From Glutamicibacter creatinolyticus (lineage in GTDB: Bacteria; Actinomycetota; Actinomycetes; Actinomycetales; Micrococcaceae), in the NCBI RefSeq assembly GCF_006094275.1, contig NZ_CP034412.1, positions 310,001 through 374,000 on the forward strand: a stretch of DNA of 64,000 bases. The letters run 5' to 3'. Both the position numbers and the translations under genes were made by a program. Positions 8,982 through 17,907 of the stretch are shown one piece after another; the first letter of the stretch is position 1; each line of letters opens with the position of its first letter. Under the pieces are notes generated by a model. It worked only from the letters and a program-made list of their open reading frames with translations, was not told the origin of the DNA and did not search any database.

Positions 8982-9644
8982 TTACAGCAGAAACTGGTCG
9001 ATGAAGTTGGAGGCAAGCGGAGCGAGCAGGGCTCCATCTTGCTCGACCGTACGCCCGGAGTATGCCGTCTTGAAGGAATGATCGCCGCCTTCGATCCAAT
9101 GCATTGTTGCCCTTGCGCCACGTTTTCCGACCACATCCTCGAGCAGCTGCGGTGTTGCAAAAGGGTCCTTGGTTCCCTGCAAGAACAACATTGGGGTGTC
9201 CAGACCGTACAGATGCTCATCGCGCAGTTTTTCGGTTTTCTTTGGTGCGTGCAGCGGATAGCCAAGGAAGATGAGGCCTGGAGTCTGCATCCCTTCGGCC
9301 ACCGCCGCCGACGCCATGCGCCCACCGAAGGATTTGCCAGCGGCGAATACGGGAAGGCCCGCGGCAAGATTTTCAGCGGCCCATTCCCTTACCTGTTTCC
9401 ACACTTCTACTGCTCGGGGAGCGCGGTCCGGAAACTTCTTGCCCGCATCCATGTATGGAAAGTTAAAGCGCAGCGTGCTGATCCCGAGCCCGGGCAACGC
9501 AGTGGCAAACCCGGACATAAACGGGTGGTCCTTGCCCGCGCCTGAGCCGTGAGCGACGATGAGAAGCGACTTTGGACCCGCGGCTGGATCCCAGAGCGCG
9601 CTCACGGTCTCGCTGTCGAATGGAATTCGTAGTTCTTCGCTCAT
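8982..9644 (-). CDS. Alpha/beta hydrolase of the KANL3/Tex30-like family
   Basis: This 220-residue protein (from the ATG at 9644; an upstream in-frame ATG at 9677 is possible) has the small dienelactone-hydrolase-like fold. VAHGSGAGKDHPFM forms the oxyanion strand, GKSFGGRMAS holds the nucleophilic Ser, QGTKDPF the Asp, and GGDHSF the His. No signal peptide is visible, so it is cytoplasmic. Family members are uncharacterised serine hydrolases and the substrate is unknown. It is separated from xsc by a terminator and stands alone. Confidence 0.82.
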   Translation of the reverse strand: MSEELRIPFDSETVSALWDPAAGPKSLLIVAHGSGAGKDHPFMSGFATALPGLGISTLRFNFPYMDAGKKFPDRAPRAVEVWKQVREWAAENLAAGLPVFAAGKSFGGRMASAAVAEGMQTPGLIFLGYPLHAPKKTEKLRDEHLYGLDTPMLFLQGTKDPFATPQLLEDVVGKRGARATMHWIEGGDHSFKTAYSGRTVEQDGALLAPLASNFIDQFLL

Positions 9645-9696
9645 GTGGTTAACCCTATGTGGAGGCATTGACGTCATAAGGTCGTGGAGCAGAGCA

Positions 9697-10626
9697 TTAC
9701 TGGCTCCATTGCTCGCGCGTTCCCGTGCTGGATTCCTTCCCGTTTTCAGTTTTTACAGTCAACTTCTCCACGGCCTCACTACTATGAGCCTTCTTGTTGA
9801 TTTTCAGAATCATGTTGCCGGAGACAAAATCAACACCGGGGATTCTTGCAGTGTCGTAGGTATTGTTTTGCCATTTTCCGTCCGCCAAGGTCACCAGGAG
9901 CTCTCCGCGTGCAGGCGCCTCAACGGATGCAATGTACGCGTGAGGATCGGTGGGAATGCAGGACCGATAATCCTCCAATTTCTTGATGCTCTTTCCGCAG
10001 AAGGACTCGTACGTATCATTCATGCTGTCGAGCCACTGCACGTATTTTTCTTCGGCCCAACTCTCCAGGTCGGCCGGATCCGCTCCGGTGCGCGCACGAG
10101 AGTAGGTGCCGCTTTTTGAGCGGTCCTCTGTCGTGAAAGTGACGGCTTCCAGCTCTGGAGAGGATTCTCCGATGCTCTCGAACATAACTAGTCCCATGAC
10201 GCGCAGCTCATCCTCAGCGGTTTGGTAGCTCTGGAACATGCCGTCCGAATTGAACCGATAGGAATTCTCTAGGTAGACAGTGATATTGCCCGGTTCGTTA
10301 ACTTTCCATGAGTTGATGAGGTTGCAGGGCGGAAGAAACCCCTTAACGGACTTGATCCCCGAATTCGCTACCCACATGGCCATCTTTTCGTCCGCCCACT
10401 GCTGGGTGGTAGCCGTCGTGGCAGGGGATGCGCCCGGACGTGACGATGCAGGATCCTCACTCTGAACGGAGGATACGTCTGGATTCGCTGTAGCGGCAGC
10501 AGTGGACGGTGCCGCCGACGAAGGCTGGGTGACCGCTTCAGCGCTCTTCTGCGGAACCGCTGCCGTGGAACAACCGGTGAGCAGCAGCCCGGCAACAACA
10601 AGAGACAAGGGGATAGCTGCGCGCAT
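9697..10626 (-). CDS. Secreted lipoprotein of unknown function
   Basis: This 309-residue protein starts at ATG 10626 (GGAAGG ribosome site), with a lipoprotein signal sequence ending in the lipobox LLTGC near residue 18. A Ser/Thr/Ala/Pro-rich linker of about 60 residues follows, then a soluble domain with regions such as NSWKVNEPGNITVYLENSYR and a repeated 'W..EK...W..S' pattern. I recognise no family. It is expected to be anchored on the outer face of the membrane. The reading frame remains open upstream to about 10776, but the lipobox places the true start here. Confidence 0.75.
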   Translation of the reverse strand: MRAAIPLSLVVAGLLLTGCSTAAVPQKSAEAVTQPSSAAPSTAAATANPDVSSVQSEDPASSRPGASPATTATTQQWADEKMAMWVANSGIKSVKGFLPPCNLINSWKVNEPGNITVYLENSYRFNSDGMFQSYQTAEDELRVMGLVMFESIGESSPELEAVTFTTEDRSKSGTYSRARTGADPADLESWAEEKYVQWLDSMNDTYESFCGKSIKKLEDYRSCIPTDPHAYIASVEAPARGELLVTLADGKWQNNTYDTARIPGVDFVSGNMILKINKKAHSSEAVEKLTVKTENGKESSTGTREQWSQ

Positions 10627-10752
10627 GAGGCCTTCCAGGTCGGGTGATTCCCGATCAGTGTAGACCGGGACCTGATAAGGAACGAAACCTGTTTGGCCAC
10701 CTTCTCGCCTCGTCTCGCCCCGCGGCTCTGTCCGCTGTTCCCGGCATAGCAA

Positions 10753-10802
10753 AACTGCCCCGCAGCCTTCGCACACAAGGTGAAAAAGACTGCGGGGCAG
10801 TT
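10753..10802 (-). terminator. Terminator downstream of the ClpC-type gene
   Basis: A 13-bp stem (AACTGCCCCGCAG at 10753-10765, complement at 10790-10802) is followed in the minus direction by TTTTGC. Confidence 0.75.
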
Positions 10803-10831
10803 ACAGCTAGCAGCTGGCTACCGCGTTCGGG

Positions 10832-13363
10832 TTAGACCCCGAAGTATTCGGCGGTGGTGGCGGCCGCCACCGGCTGGTCCTTGCCGACCGACAGTTTCCC
10901 GTCGACGACATCGACCAGAACGGTGTCGCCCTCGCCCAGTTCGTCAGCGACCAGCAGATCCGCGATCGCGTCGTGAACCCTGCGCTGCACCAGACGGCGC
11001 AATGGGCGGGCGCCGAACTCCGGATCGTAGCCCTCGGTTGCCAACCAGCTGGTGGCCGCATCGGTCACCTTCAGCTGCAGCTTCTGGTCGGACAGGTAAC
11101 TGCGGGTTTCCTCCAGCACCAGGGTCACGATCTGGGCGATCTCCTCCTCGCTGAGCTTGCTGAACAGCAGTACCTCATCCAGGCGGTTCAGGAACTCGGG
11201 GCGAACGAATTCGCGCACCTTGCCCATGACCTTTGCCCGGATGTCCGAGCGTTCGCTCTGCGCATTGGCGGAGGCGAAGCCCAGTGAACCGGTGCGGCTG
11301 GCCAGGTACTGGCTGCCCAGGTTGCTGGTCATCAGGATCAGCGTGTTCGAGAAGTCCACGGTCCGGCCCTGTGCGTCGGTCAGCCGTCCGTCATCGAGCA
11401 CCTGCAACAGGACGTTGAAGATGTCCGGGTGGGCCTTCTCGATCTCGTCGAGCAGGATCACCGAGTACGGGTTGCGCCGCACCTTTTCGGTCAGCTGGCC
11501 CGGCTCGTCGTGACCGATGTACCCCGGAGGGGCACCGATCAGCCGTGCCACGGTGTGCTTCTCACCGTATTCGCTCATGTCGATACGGATCAGCGCATCG
11601 GACTTGCCGAACAGGTTCGTCGCAAGCGCCTTGGCCAGCTCGGTCTTACCCACGCCGGTCGGGCCCAGGAACATGAACGAGGCAATCGGACGGTTGGCGT
11701 TGGCCATGCCGGTGCGTGAACGACGCACCGCACGAGCCACCGCGGAGACCGCATCGTGCTGGCCGATGACCGAGGAATGCAATTCCTCTTCCAGTTTGGC
11801 CAGGCGCGACTTGTCATCCGAGGTGATCCGGGCGGCCGGGATGCCGGTCGAGCGGGCAATGACCTCGGCGATCTGCTCCTCATCGACCACGCGGGTCACG
11901 CTCTTGCCACCGGCGGACTCCACCTGGCGGATCCGTTCGGTCAGCTCGGTGATGTGGTCGCGCCACGCACCGGCGTCCTCGAACCGTTCCTCCGCGATGG
12001 CCCGGGCCTTGTCCCGTTCGGAGTCAACCAGCTCGGAACGCAGCGCCTGGACATCCACGGTGCCGTCGGCGGCAATCGAGCGCCGGGCACCGGCAATATC
12101 CAGCAGGTCGATGGCCTTGTCCGGCAGCTGACGGTCGGTCAGGTAGCGGGCCGAGAGGCTCACCGCGGCCTGCAGGGCCGCGTCCGTGTACTGGACCTGG
12201 TGGTGGTCCTCGTAGGACTCCTTCAGGCCCTGCAGGATCTGCAGTGCATGCTCCTCGCTGGGCTCATTGACGGTGACCTTGCCGAAGCGGCGGGTCAGCG
12301 CGGCATCCTTCTCCACCTTGCGGAACTCGGAGAGGGTGGTGGCGCCGATCAGCCGCAACTCACCGCGGGCCAGCCGCGGCTTGAGGATGTTGGCCGCATC
12401 CATGCTGCCCGATTCCCCGGCCCCCGCGCCGACCAGCAGGTGCATCTCATCGATGAACACGATGGTCTGGCCCTCGGCGCTGGCGATTTCCTCCAGCAGG
12501 GAGGTCAGGCGCTGCTCGAAGTCACCGCGGTAGCGGGTACCGGCGAGCATACCCGGCAGGTCAATGGAGATCAGCCGGGTGCCCGAGATCTGCTCCGGCA
12601 CCTCGTCGGCGACGATGGAACGGGCCAGGCCCTCGGCGATGGCGGTCTTGCCGACACCGGCCTCACCGATCAGCACCGGGTTGTTCTTGGTGCGCCGGGC
12701 CAGGATCTCAATGACCTGCTCCAGTTCCTGGTCGCGACCGATCACCGGGTCGATCTGCCCATCGGCAGCCAGGGCGGTCAAGTCGGTGCCGAAGCGCTCC
12801 AGCATCGACTCGTCGGATTCCTGCTGCCCCTGGCCGGCGGCACGCTGTGCCTGTTCGGCAGCGGCCTGCTGCAGGGACTGGGCGGTCACACCGTGCTCGG
12901 CCAGCAAGATTCCCACCGGGGACTCCGGGGAGAAGACAAAGGCCAGGAACAGGTGCTCCGGATCAATGTAGGTGGAGCCGTAGTTGCGGGCCACCTGGTA
13001 GGCGTCAAACAGGGAACGCTGGGCAGCGGCCGAGAGCCGGTTGGTCTTCTCGTTGCTTTCCGAGCGCTTGGGAAGACGCTGGTTGGCGGCGGCGGCCAGG
13101 GCCTCGAGGTCCACTCCCATGAACTTCAAGTGCGAGGCAACCGGTTCGGTATGCAGCAATGCCAAAAGCAAGTGCAAGGCATCGATTTCGTCGTGGCCGT
13201 CCTCGCTGGCAATAGTGGCAGCCCGTGAAACCACTTCATGAGTGCGTTGCGAGAGCAGACGGGTGATGTCGATCGGACGGGCTGATTGGGCTCGCGAAGA
13301 GAGGAACCGCGAAAGGAATTCCTCAAACGAGCCATCGGCGGATGAACCGAAGAACGCTGGCAA
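10832..13363 (-). CDS. ClpC-type AAA+ unfoldase under HspR-type control
   Basis: This 843-residue Hsp100 protein has double Clp_N repeats (residues about 1-150), AAA1 with Walker [14 protein letters not shown], a short middle region of about 40 residues with a UVR-like segment, and AAA2 with [14 protein letters not shown] ClpP-docking-type LGF tripeptide lies in [10 protein letters not shown]. The short middle domain and LGF loop favour a ClpP-coupled ClpC over the disaggregase ClpB. The preferred start is TTG 13363 with AGGAGG five bases upstream; an upstream TTG at 13420 lacks such a site and its extension overlaps the operator. A HAIR element lies just upstream, so heat/proteotoxic induction through HspR is expected. 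Confidence 0.88.
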   Translation of the reverse strand: MPAFFGSSADGSFEEFLSRFLSSRAQSARPIDITRLLSQRTHEVVSRAATIASEDGHDEIDALHLLLALLHTEPVASHLKFMGVDLEALAAAANQRLPKRSESNEKTNRLSAAAQRSLFDAYQVARNYGSTYIDPEHLFLAFVFSPESPVGILLAEHGVTAQSLQQAAAEQAQRAAGQGQQESDESMLERFGTDLTALAADGQIDPVIGRDQELEQVIEILARRTKNNPVLIGEAGVGKTAIAEGLARSIVADEVPEQISGTRLISIDLPGMLAGTRYRGDFEQRLTSLLEEIASAEGQTIVFIDEMHLLVGAGAGESGSMDAANILKPRLARGELRLIGATTLSEFRKVEKDAALTRRFGKVTVNEPSEEHALQILQGLKESYEDHHQVQYTDAALQAAVSLSARYLTDRQLPDKAIDLLDIAGARRSIAADGTVDVQALRSELVDSERDKARAIAEERFEDAGAWRDHITELTERIRQVESAGGKSVTRVVDEEQIAEVIARSTGIPAARITSDDKSRLAKLEEELHSSVIGQHDAVSAVARAVRRSRTGMANANRPIASFMFLGPTGVGKTELAKALATNLFGKSDALIRIDMSEYGEKHTVARLIGAPPGYIGHDEPGQLTEKVRRNPYSVILLDEIEKAHPDIFNVLLQVLDDGRLTDAQGRTVDFSNTLILMTSNLGSQYLASRTGSLGFASANAQSERSDIRAKVMGKVREFVRPEFLNRLDEVLLFSKLSEEEIAQIVTLVLEETRSYLSDQKLQLKVTDAATSWLATEGYDPEFGARPLRRLVQRRVHDAIADLLVADELGEGDTVLVDVVDGKLSVGKDQPVAAATTAEYFGV

Positions 13364-13378
13364 GTGAGCCTCCTGAAA

Positions 13379-13399
13379 CTTGAGTGTTACGTACTCATG
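13379..13399 (-). promoter_or_regulatory. HAIR element (HspR operator)
   Basis: CTTGAGT-N7-ACTCATG matches 13 of 14 bases of the HspR-associated inverted repeat consensus CTTGAGT-N7-ACTCAAG. It lies 5 bp upstream of the ribosome site of the ClpC-type gene. Confidence 0.8.
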
Positions 13400-13479
13400 T
13401 TCAACGCTACAGATCGTCAACTATTCCCGAACACCGAAAATTGGTTCGAAAGTTATGCGCTTCACACGCTGGGGCGGCT

Positions 13480-14172
13480 TTAACGGTGCGGGGGGTCGAT
13501 TTCTCGGGCGTTGAGATTCACCAGTTGGAGCTGGGTGGCCACGATCAGTGCCTGGACGCGGTCACGCACGCCAAGCTTGTGGAAGATTTTGGCCATATGC
13601 GATTTAACGGTCGTCTCGGCGACATCGAGGTACTTGCAGATTTCGGTGTTGTTCAGGCCTTGGGACAAGAGGGTGAGGATCTGCATCTCGCGGGCGGTGA
13701 GGCCTAGCTCGTCAGCGACACCTTCGGAGGAGGCGGGCGGGCTGTAGGCGCGCTGCACGGCTGCGATTAGGTCCGTGGACACCGAGGGGGAGATGGCGGC
13801 GGTGCCGGAATGCACCGACAATACTGCCTGAACGATTTCCGCCGGTTCGGTATCCTTCACGAGGTATCCCGAGGCGCCGGCTAGCAGGACGGGCACCAGG
13901 TAATCGTCGGAGGAGAAGGCGGTAATCGCCAGGATTGCTGTTTGCGGATTGTGGTGTTTGATCTGGCGGGTGGCCTCGACGCCGTCCATGATCGGCATCT
14001 GCAAATCCATGAGAACAACATCCACCTCGTGAGAGGAGCAGTAGTTTACTGCTTCCTGTCCATTTTGTACGGAATTTAATAACAAAATGGCATCGTCTGT
14101 TGCTAGGATTGTGCCCAAGGCACGCCGGATGAGCGGTTCGTCGTCCGCAATCAGAACTCTGACTTGCTCCAT
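13480..14172 (-). CDS. NarL/LuxR-type response regulator
   Basis: This 230-residue protein has a receiver domain with acidic pocket DDE at residues 10-12, phospho-acceptor Asp56 in VVLMDLQMP, and conserved Thr and Lys in AITAF and GYLVKD. A LuxR-type helix-turn-helix follows at residues about 155-215 (LTAREMQILTLLSQGLNNTEIC...VKSHMAKI). It is transcribed divergently from the peptide gene and kinase on the other side of an 83-bp promoter region. It is inferred to be the kinase's partner and to regulate that promoter. Confidence 0.92.
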   Translation of the reverse strand: MEQVRVLIADDEPLIRRALGTILATDDAILLLNSVQNGQEAVNYCSSHEVDVVLMDLQMPIMDGVEATRQIKHHNPQTAILAITAFSSDDYLVPVLLAGASGYLVKDTEPAEIVQAVLSVHSGTAAISPSVSTDLIAAVQRAYSPPASSEGVADELGLTAREMQILTLLSQGLNNTEICKYLDVAETTVKSHMAKIFHKLGVRDRVQALIVATQLQLVNLNAREIDPPHR

Positions 14173-14255
14173 GGGTAATTCAACTTCCTTTGCGGGAACC
14201 GAAAAAGTGGCTGCTTAGTGTCGAAGTATATAAGTTCTAGCGTTGGGGATGGATT
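14173..14255. promoter_or_regulatory. Divergent promoter of the peptide/two-component locus
   Basis: These 83 AT-enriched bases separate the response regulator from the peptide gene. A TATATAAG segment at 14227-14234 could be the -10 box toward the peptide and kinase. GGGGATGG at 14245-14252 is the peptide ribosome site. CTTA...TAAG arms flank the -10 region, a possible but weak operator. Confidence 0.45.
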
Positions 14256-14441
14256 ATGAAACTCGTATATGCAGCAGCTGCACTGGCCTTGGCTATCTCG
14301 CCATTTGCCGCCGTTCAGTCCGCCGCACCCGCCCAGGCCGCACCGGCCGTGGCACTGGCAGGACCTCCGGTGGCTTCGCCGGCCGGCCTTGGTACTGAAT
14401 TCTCGAAGTGGATGTGCAAGCGCTACGGAATCTCCTGCTAG
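14256..14441 (+). CDS. Small secreted peptide precursor, candidate signal peptide for the adjacent kinase
   Basis: This 61-codon gene encodes a basic start (MK), a hydrophobic core of Ala/Leu (residues 4-20) and an APAQA signal-peptidase I site near residue 28. The Pro/Ala/Gly-rich mature part of about 33 residues ends in WMCKRYGISC, with Cys54 and the terminal Cys61 spaced to form an 8-residue ring. It has its own ribosome site, faces away from the response regulator, and its stop is 41 bp from the kinase start, so the two are probably co-transcribed. I know no described family. The arrangement resembles pheromone-kinase-regulator loci such as agr or com. A cationic antimicrobial or a surface-sensor ligand are alternatives. 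Confidence 0.72.
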   Translation: MKLVYAAAALALAISPFAAVQSAAPAQAAPAVALAGPPVASPAGLGTEFSKWMCKRYGISC

Positions 14442-14482
14442 TCCAAAGTGCGGAGCATTTATAGCATCGCCCTGAACAGCCT

Positions 14483-15670
14483 ATGAAGGACCGAATTGGT
14501 CTGCGCCTAGGCAGGTTTTTAGGCGGCAGCAATGCCATCATCTGGCTCGGGGCGATTGCTATTGCCGCAATCACCGTTTCGGAGCTCGTGACGGTCCTGC
14601 AAAACGGTCTTGAGAATACAGAAGGTCGGGCAGCTCGTGGAGCAGTGCTTGGGCTTTTGATTCTGGTGATCCTCATCGTCGGATACCGCTTTGCAGGAGC
14701 TTCTCTGGGCGCGTATATCGCCGTGCTCTTGTTTGGGTTCGGAGACGCGGACCTCTTACTCCTTTTAATTGTTTCTGAAGCAGTTTTCTCAGCATTAGCA
14801 GCCAGCACTAGATCGTCGTTGCTTAGAACTATCTATTTAGCGATGCAGATAGCGTGGTTTGTTCAGTTCGGATTGCGGGCGCCTGACGACGTTATCACTC
14901 TTGTCATTCTGGCTCCGGTAGTTTTTATTACGTTCGGAGCAACGCGGAGCATCTTTGTATTGCTCGAAAAGAACCAGCAGAGTGCACAGCAGATGGAGCT
15001 ATTGAGGGAACGTACCGAAAGCGCGATCCGTGACGAGCGTAAGAATATTGCGCGGGACCTGCACGACATCGTCGCGCACGACATCACCATTGTTGCGATG
15101 CAATCCAAGGCGGCGAAATTTGCAAACAATGAGAGCACTTTCCGCGAGGCGGTTGAAGTGATCTCCAAATTGAGTTCCGAGACTTTGCACGATTTGCGGC
15201 TAATGCTCAACGTGCTCCGTAGTGACGGGACGATGAGTGACATAGGTGCAGATCTCGACGGGAAACCGTCGGCAACTACTATCCAAGCGCTCCAGGGTGT
15301 ATCGGTGTTTTCCCAGCGCCTCGCCGACGCTGGGTTCGACGTGCACACAGATGTCGACGAAGAAATCACTCAATTGCCACGATCGGCACATACTGCTCTC
15401 TATCGAGTGATGCAGGAAGCAACTACCAACATCATTAAGCACGCGGAGCCTGGCAGTCAGTGCTCAATTTCGCTCAAGCGCCGCGGAGACACTGCGGTGC
15501 TGCGCATGGTGAATCAAGTGATGACTAGCAAGAAGATCGCCACCAACGACGCGTTGTGGGGTGGCAGTGGTCTCATTGGCATGGAAGACCGCATGCGGGC
15601 TTTCGGAGGCCAATTTGAGGCCGGAAAGCATGCTCACCAGTGGATTTTGGTCGCTGAGATCCCCTTCTGA
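14483..15670 (+). CDS. Membrane sensor histidine kinase (HPK7/NarX-like)
   Basis: This 395-residue kinase has five to six hydrophobic segments in residues 15-160 with almost no extracellular loops. A short coiled linker follows, then a HisKA_3 domain with phospho-acceptor His194 in ARDLHDIVAHD, and a C-terminal ATPase domain (QEATTNIIKHA N-box near residue 310, GLIGMEDRM G-box region near residue 363). The multi-helix sensor without a large extracytoplasmic domain suits recognition of a small ligand at the membrane. It lies 41 bp behind the peptide gene and divergent from the NarL-type regulator. No good Shine-Dalgarno is visible, so it may depend on coupling with the peptide gene. Confidence 0.9.
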   Translation: MKDRIGLRLGRFLGGSNAIIWLGAIAIAAITVSELVTVLQNGLENTEGRAARGAVLGLLILVILIVGYRFAGASLGAYIAVLLFGFGDADLLLLLIVSEAVFSALAASTRSSLLRTIYLAMQIAWFVQFGLRAPDDVITLVILAPVVFITFGATRSIFVLLEKNQQSAQQMELLRERTESAIRDERKNIARDLHDIVAHDITIVAMQSKAAKFANNESTFREAVEVISKLSSETLHDLRLMLNVLRSDGTMSDIGADLDGKPSATTIQALQGVSVFSQRLADAGFDVHTDVDEEITQLPRSAHTALYRVMQEATTNIIKHAEPGSQCSISLKRRGDTAVLRMVNQVMTSKKIATNDALWGGSGLIGMEDRMRAFGGQFEAGKHAHQWILVAEIPF

Positions 15671-15807
15671 CCCACCCCCTCCTACTTAAGTACTATTTCG
15701 CTTCACAGAATGACGGGTTAAGTTAGATATGTATCGGTGAAGACCGATCACCGCGGAAGACGAATGACGGGGTTTTGCGAGTGGCTCCTGATTTTATCCG
15801 CAGTGAT

Positions 15808-15902
15808 TAAAAGGTACGTTGCGTGTACTACGGAGTGTAACTTTCTCGGTGATGTGCCCCCATCGCATGCCGTGTCCGAGAGTACATGCAACGTACCTTT
15901 TA
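15808..15902. repeat. 95-bp element with 22-bp terminal inverted repeats
   Basis: The left arm 15808-15829 and right arm 15881-15902 are inverted repeats with 21 of 22 matches (outer end TAAAAGGTACGTTGC). Inner CTCGG/CCGAG and GATG/CATC segments add further pairing, so the whole unit could fold into one cruciform or RNA hairpin. It sits in the 341-bp gap between the kinase and the nitroreductase gene. It could be a miniature inverted-repeat transposable element or a strong structured terminator. No coding frame spans it. Confidence 0.65.
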
Positions 15903-16011
15903 TAACGCCCAAACGCATTCTGCGTGTGCTTCCACTCACAATCGGTTGCACGGATCCCCAATAATGGCGAACTGTTGAGTTGTAAACGAATTCGCCCCTG
16001 AAGGAGACCCC

Positions 16012-16632
16012 GTGACCCAGCAGGCATATGCCACGGCCCACGACGCATACACCATCGATCCCGCAGCGATGGATCAGCTGTTTTTCGAAGCCCGCAGCGC
16101 TAATTCCTTCAGTGGCGAACCCGTATCCGATGAATCCCTCGAAGCCATTTACGATGCCATGAAGATGGGTCCGACGCTGATGAACAATCAGCCGCTGCGC
16201 ATCAGTTGGATCAAGAGCGATGAAGCGCGCAACGCCATCGCCGCTACCATGTCCGGCTCAAATGCTGCCAAGGCGCTGGCGGCCCCGGCCCTGGCGGTGT
16301 TGTCCTTCGATCCGGAATGGCATGAACAGTTCCCCAAGTTCTTCCCGCACGCCCCGGAACGCAAGGCAATGTTCGAGGACGCCGAGTCCCGTGCCGCCGT
16401 GGGCAGCAGCAATGCCTGGCTGCAGGCGGGCTACTTCCTGATGGCTGTGCGTGCAGTAGGCCTGGCCGCCGGACCGATGGGTGGATTTGACCATGCAGCT
16501 GTGGACGCGGCCATTAACGAAGAAACGGGCCACAAGTCCTTCATGATCGTCAACGTCGGCAAGCCGGGCGCCAATGCCTGGATGGAGCGCCTGCCGCGCC
16601 ATGAGGCGAAGTTCGCGGTGCGCAACCTCTAG
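16012..16632 (+). CDS. RutE-like nitroreductase (putative malonic semialdehyde reductase)
   Basis: This 206-residue FMN-dependent nitroreductase-fold protein is closely patterned on RutE/HadB: RSANSFSGEPVSDE at residues 29-42, MGPTLMNNQPLRI near 52, and AVRAVGLAAGPMGGFD near 143. In E. coli RutE reduces malonic semialdehyde in uracil breakdown. No other rut gene is nearby, so the substrate may be another aldehyde or quinone. The start is GTG with GAAGGAGA upstream. A 19-bp-stem terminator follows. Confidence 0.85.
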   Translation: MTQQAYATAHDAYTIDPAAMDQLFFEARSANSFSGEPVSDESLEAIYDAMKMGPTLMNNQPLRISWIKSDEARNAIAATMSGSNAAKALAAPALAVLSFDPEWHEQFPKFFPHAPERKAMFEDAESRAAVGSSNAWLQAGYFLMAVRAVGLAAGPMGGFDHAAVDAAINEETGHKSFMIVNVGKPGANAWMERLPRHEAKFAVRNL

Positions 16633-16640
16633 CAAGAAGT

Positions 16641-16684
16641 ACAGGTGGGGGCGCGGTCCATGTTCGGACCGCGCCCCCACCTGT
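16641..16684. terminator. Bidirectional terminator
   Basis: A perfect 19-bp stem (16641-16659 with 16666-16684) and 6-nt loop lie between convergent genes. Confidence 0.88.
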
Positions 16685-16713
16685 ATCAGACGTCCTGTTC
16701 GTGGGACTGTTTG

Positions 16714-17907
16714 CTAGTCCTGTTCTGGGGCCTCGGATTCGCCGCTGAGCAGCCGTTCGGATACCTTCTCCAGCGCGCGTTCCAGCGGGCCGCGAACGAC
16801 TTCTGGCACCTCGATGAACTCGTCGATGACCACCAGGCCCTCGCGTTCGAAGCAGCGCAGCACGCGCTCAACTTCGGGGATGGTCGATTCCAGCTTGGGA
16901 ATCAGGTGATGTTGTTCCTCGGGCAAGTCATCCTTGCCCGGTACTTGCAACGCGAACTCGGCACGCGGCTGGTTGGACGAGGCGGCATTGCTCAAGACGC
17001 CGGCCACCATCTCGGCCACCTCGCCTTGACCGGGAACCGCCAGAGCATTGGTGAGCACGTTGGAGAAGATAACTTCGGCGACGAGCTCCTTGATCAGCCG
17101 GGCGCCTGGGCCGGTGGCGGCGTTCAGGGCGTCCCGCAGGCTCTCGGTGGGCACTGCGTTGGGCGCATCGTAACGCAGCATGGCCGTTCCAATCAGGGCA
17201 TCCCAGTAGGCCGAAAGCCGTGGAATCTGGCCGAGGGAGGAAACTGCCGTTCCATCGGCCGGTTCCCAATCCTTTACTGGGTCCGTGGCGGCCCCATCAA
17301 TCCGCACGTCCATGCCCAAGGCCGCGGCGGCCTGCTGCAGCTGATCGCCGTGCAGCACGCCACTGGGGTCTGTCGGCTGACCCGCGCCAACCCACGCCAC
17401 CAGCTCCCGCGCGGCGAAGACCAGCGGCAACTGCTCCAGTGCGGCGTTGGCCTCGTCGTCCTCCATGAAGGGCACGACGATGGGGGAGTCTCCGGCCATG
17501 CGGGAAAGGAACTCGAAGCTGGCTTTGAAGTCCTCGACGCTGCCGCCGAAGTGGGCGCTTTGACCCAGGAAGACCAGGTACTGCTTCAGCAGCCCTGCGC
17601 TGGCCTTGAGCACTTCCTCGCCCAACGAGCGCAGGTGTCCGAGTTGCTCACCCAGGGCTGTGGAATCCAGGGTTGTCACATCGACTTCCTTGCGCAGCTG
17701 CGCGTGCACGGTTAGCAAGGTGGTCAGCCCCTCCAGCGCGGCGCGGGTTTCGGTGGCAGACTCGTGCTGGAAGTGGCGGTACAAGGCCTGTTTGAAGGGC
17801 TGCAGGGCCTGGCGGACCTCGGTTTCGAAGGGTACCGAGCTCGCGCCGGGGCGGCGCGCGGGGTGGCCCTGGGCGGTCTTCTTCTTGTGCGGTTTGCGTG
17901 ATGCCAT
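16714..17907 (-). CDS. Conserved hypothetical cytoplasmic protein
   Basis: This 397-residue protein has a very basic N-terminus (MASRKPHKKKTAQGHPARR), a mostly helical body rich in Leu/Glu, and an acidic tail. There is no signal peptide, membrane segment or nucleotide-binding motif. The basic tail suggests contact with nucleic acid or ribosomes, but nothing else supports this. It is a single gene between two terminators. I do not recognise the family. Confidence 0.7.
   Translation of the reverse strand: MASRKPHKKKTAQGHPARRPGASSVPFETEVRQALQPFKQALYRHFQHESATETRAALEGLTTLLTVHAQLRKEVDVTTLDSTALGEQLGHLRSLGEEVLKASAGLLKQYLVFLGQSAHFGGSVEDFKASFEFLSRMAGDSPIVVPFMEDDEANAALEQLPLVFAARELVAWVGAGQPTDPSGVLHGDQLQQAAAALGMDVRIDGAATDPVKDWEPADGTAVSSLGQIPRLSAYWDALIGTAMLRYDAPNAVPTESLRDALNAATGPGARLIKELVAEVIFSNVLTNALAVPGQGEVAEMVAGVLSNAASSNQPRAEFALQVPGKDDLPEEQHHLIPKLESTIPEVERVLRCFEREGLVVIDEFIEVPEVVRGPLERALEKVSERLLSGESEAPEQD

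Noticed and set aside
11756-13228. 490-codon frame opposite the ClpC-type gene
   Set aside because: Antisense shadow; the minus strand encodes two intact AAA+ domains.
10832-13363. Calling the Hsp100 gene clpB because of the HAIR element
   Set aside because: The middle domain is far too short for ClpB and an LGF-type ClpP loop is present, so ClpC type is preferred.
15737-15964. 75-codon ORF and the opposite-strand ORFs near it
   Set aside because: They span the 95-bp inverted-repeat element, have no ribosome site and look non-coding.
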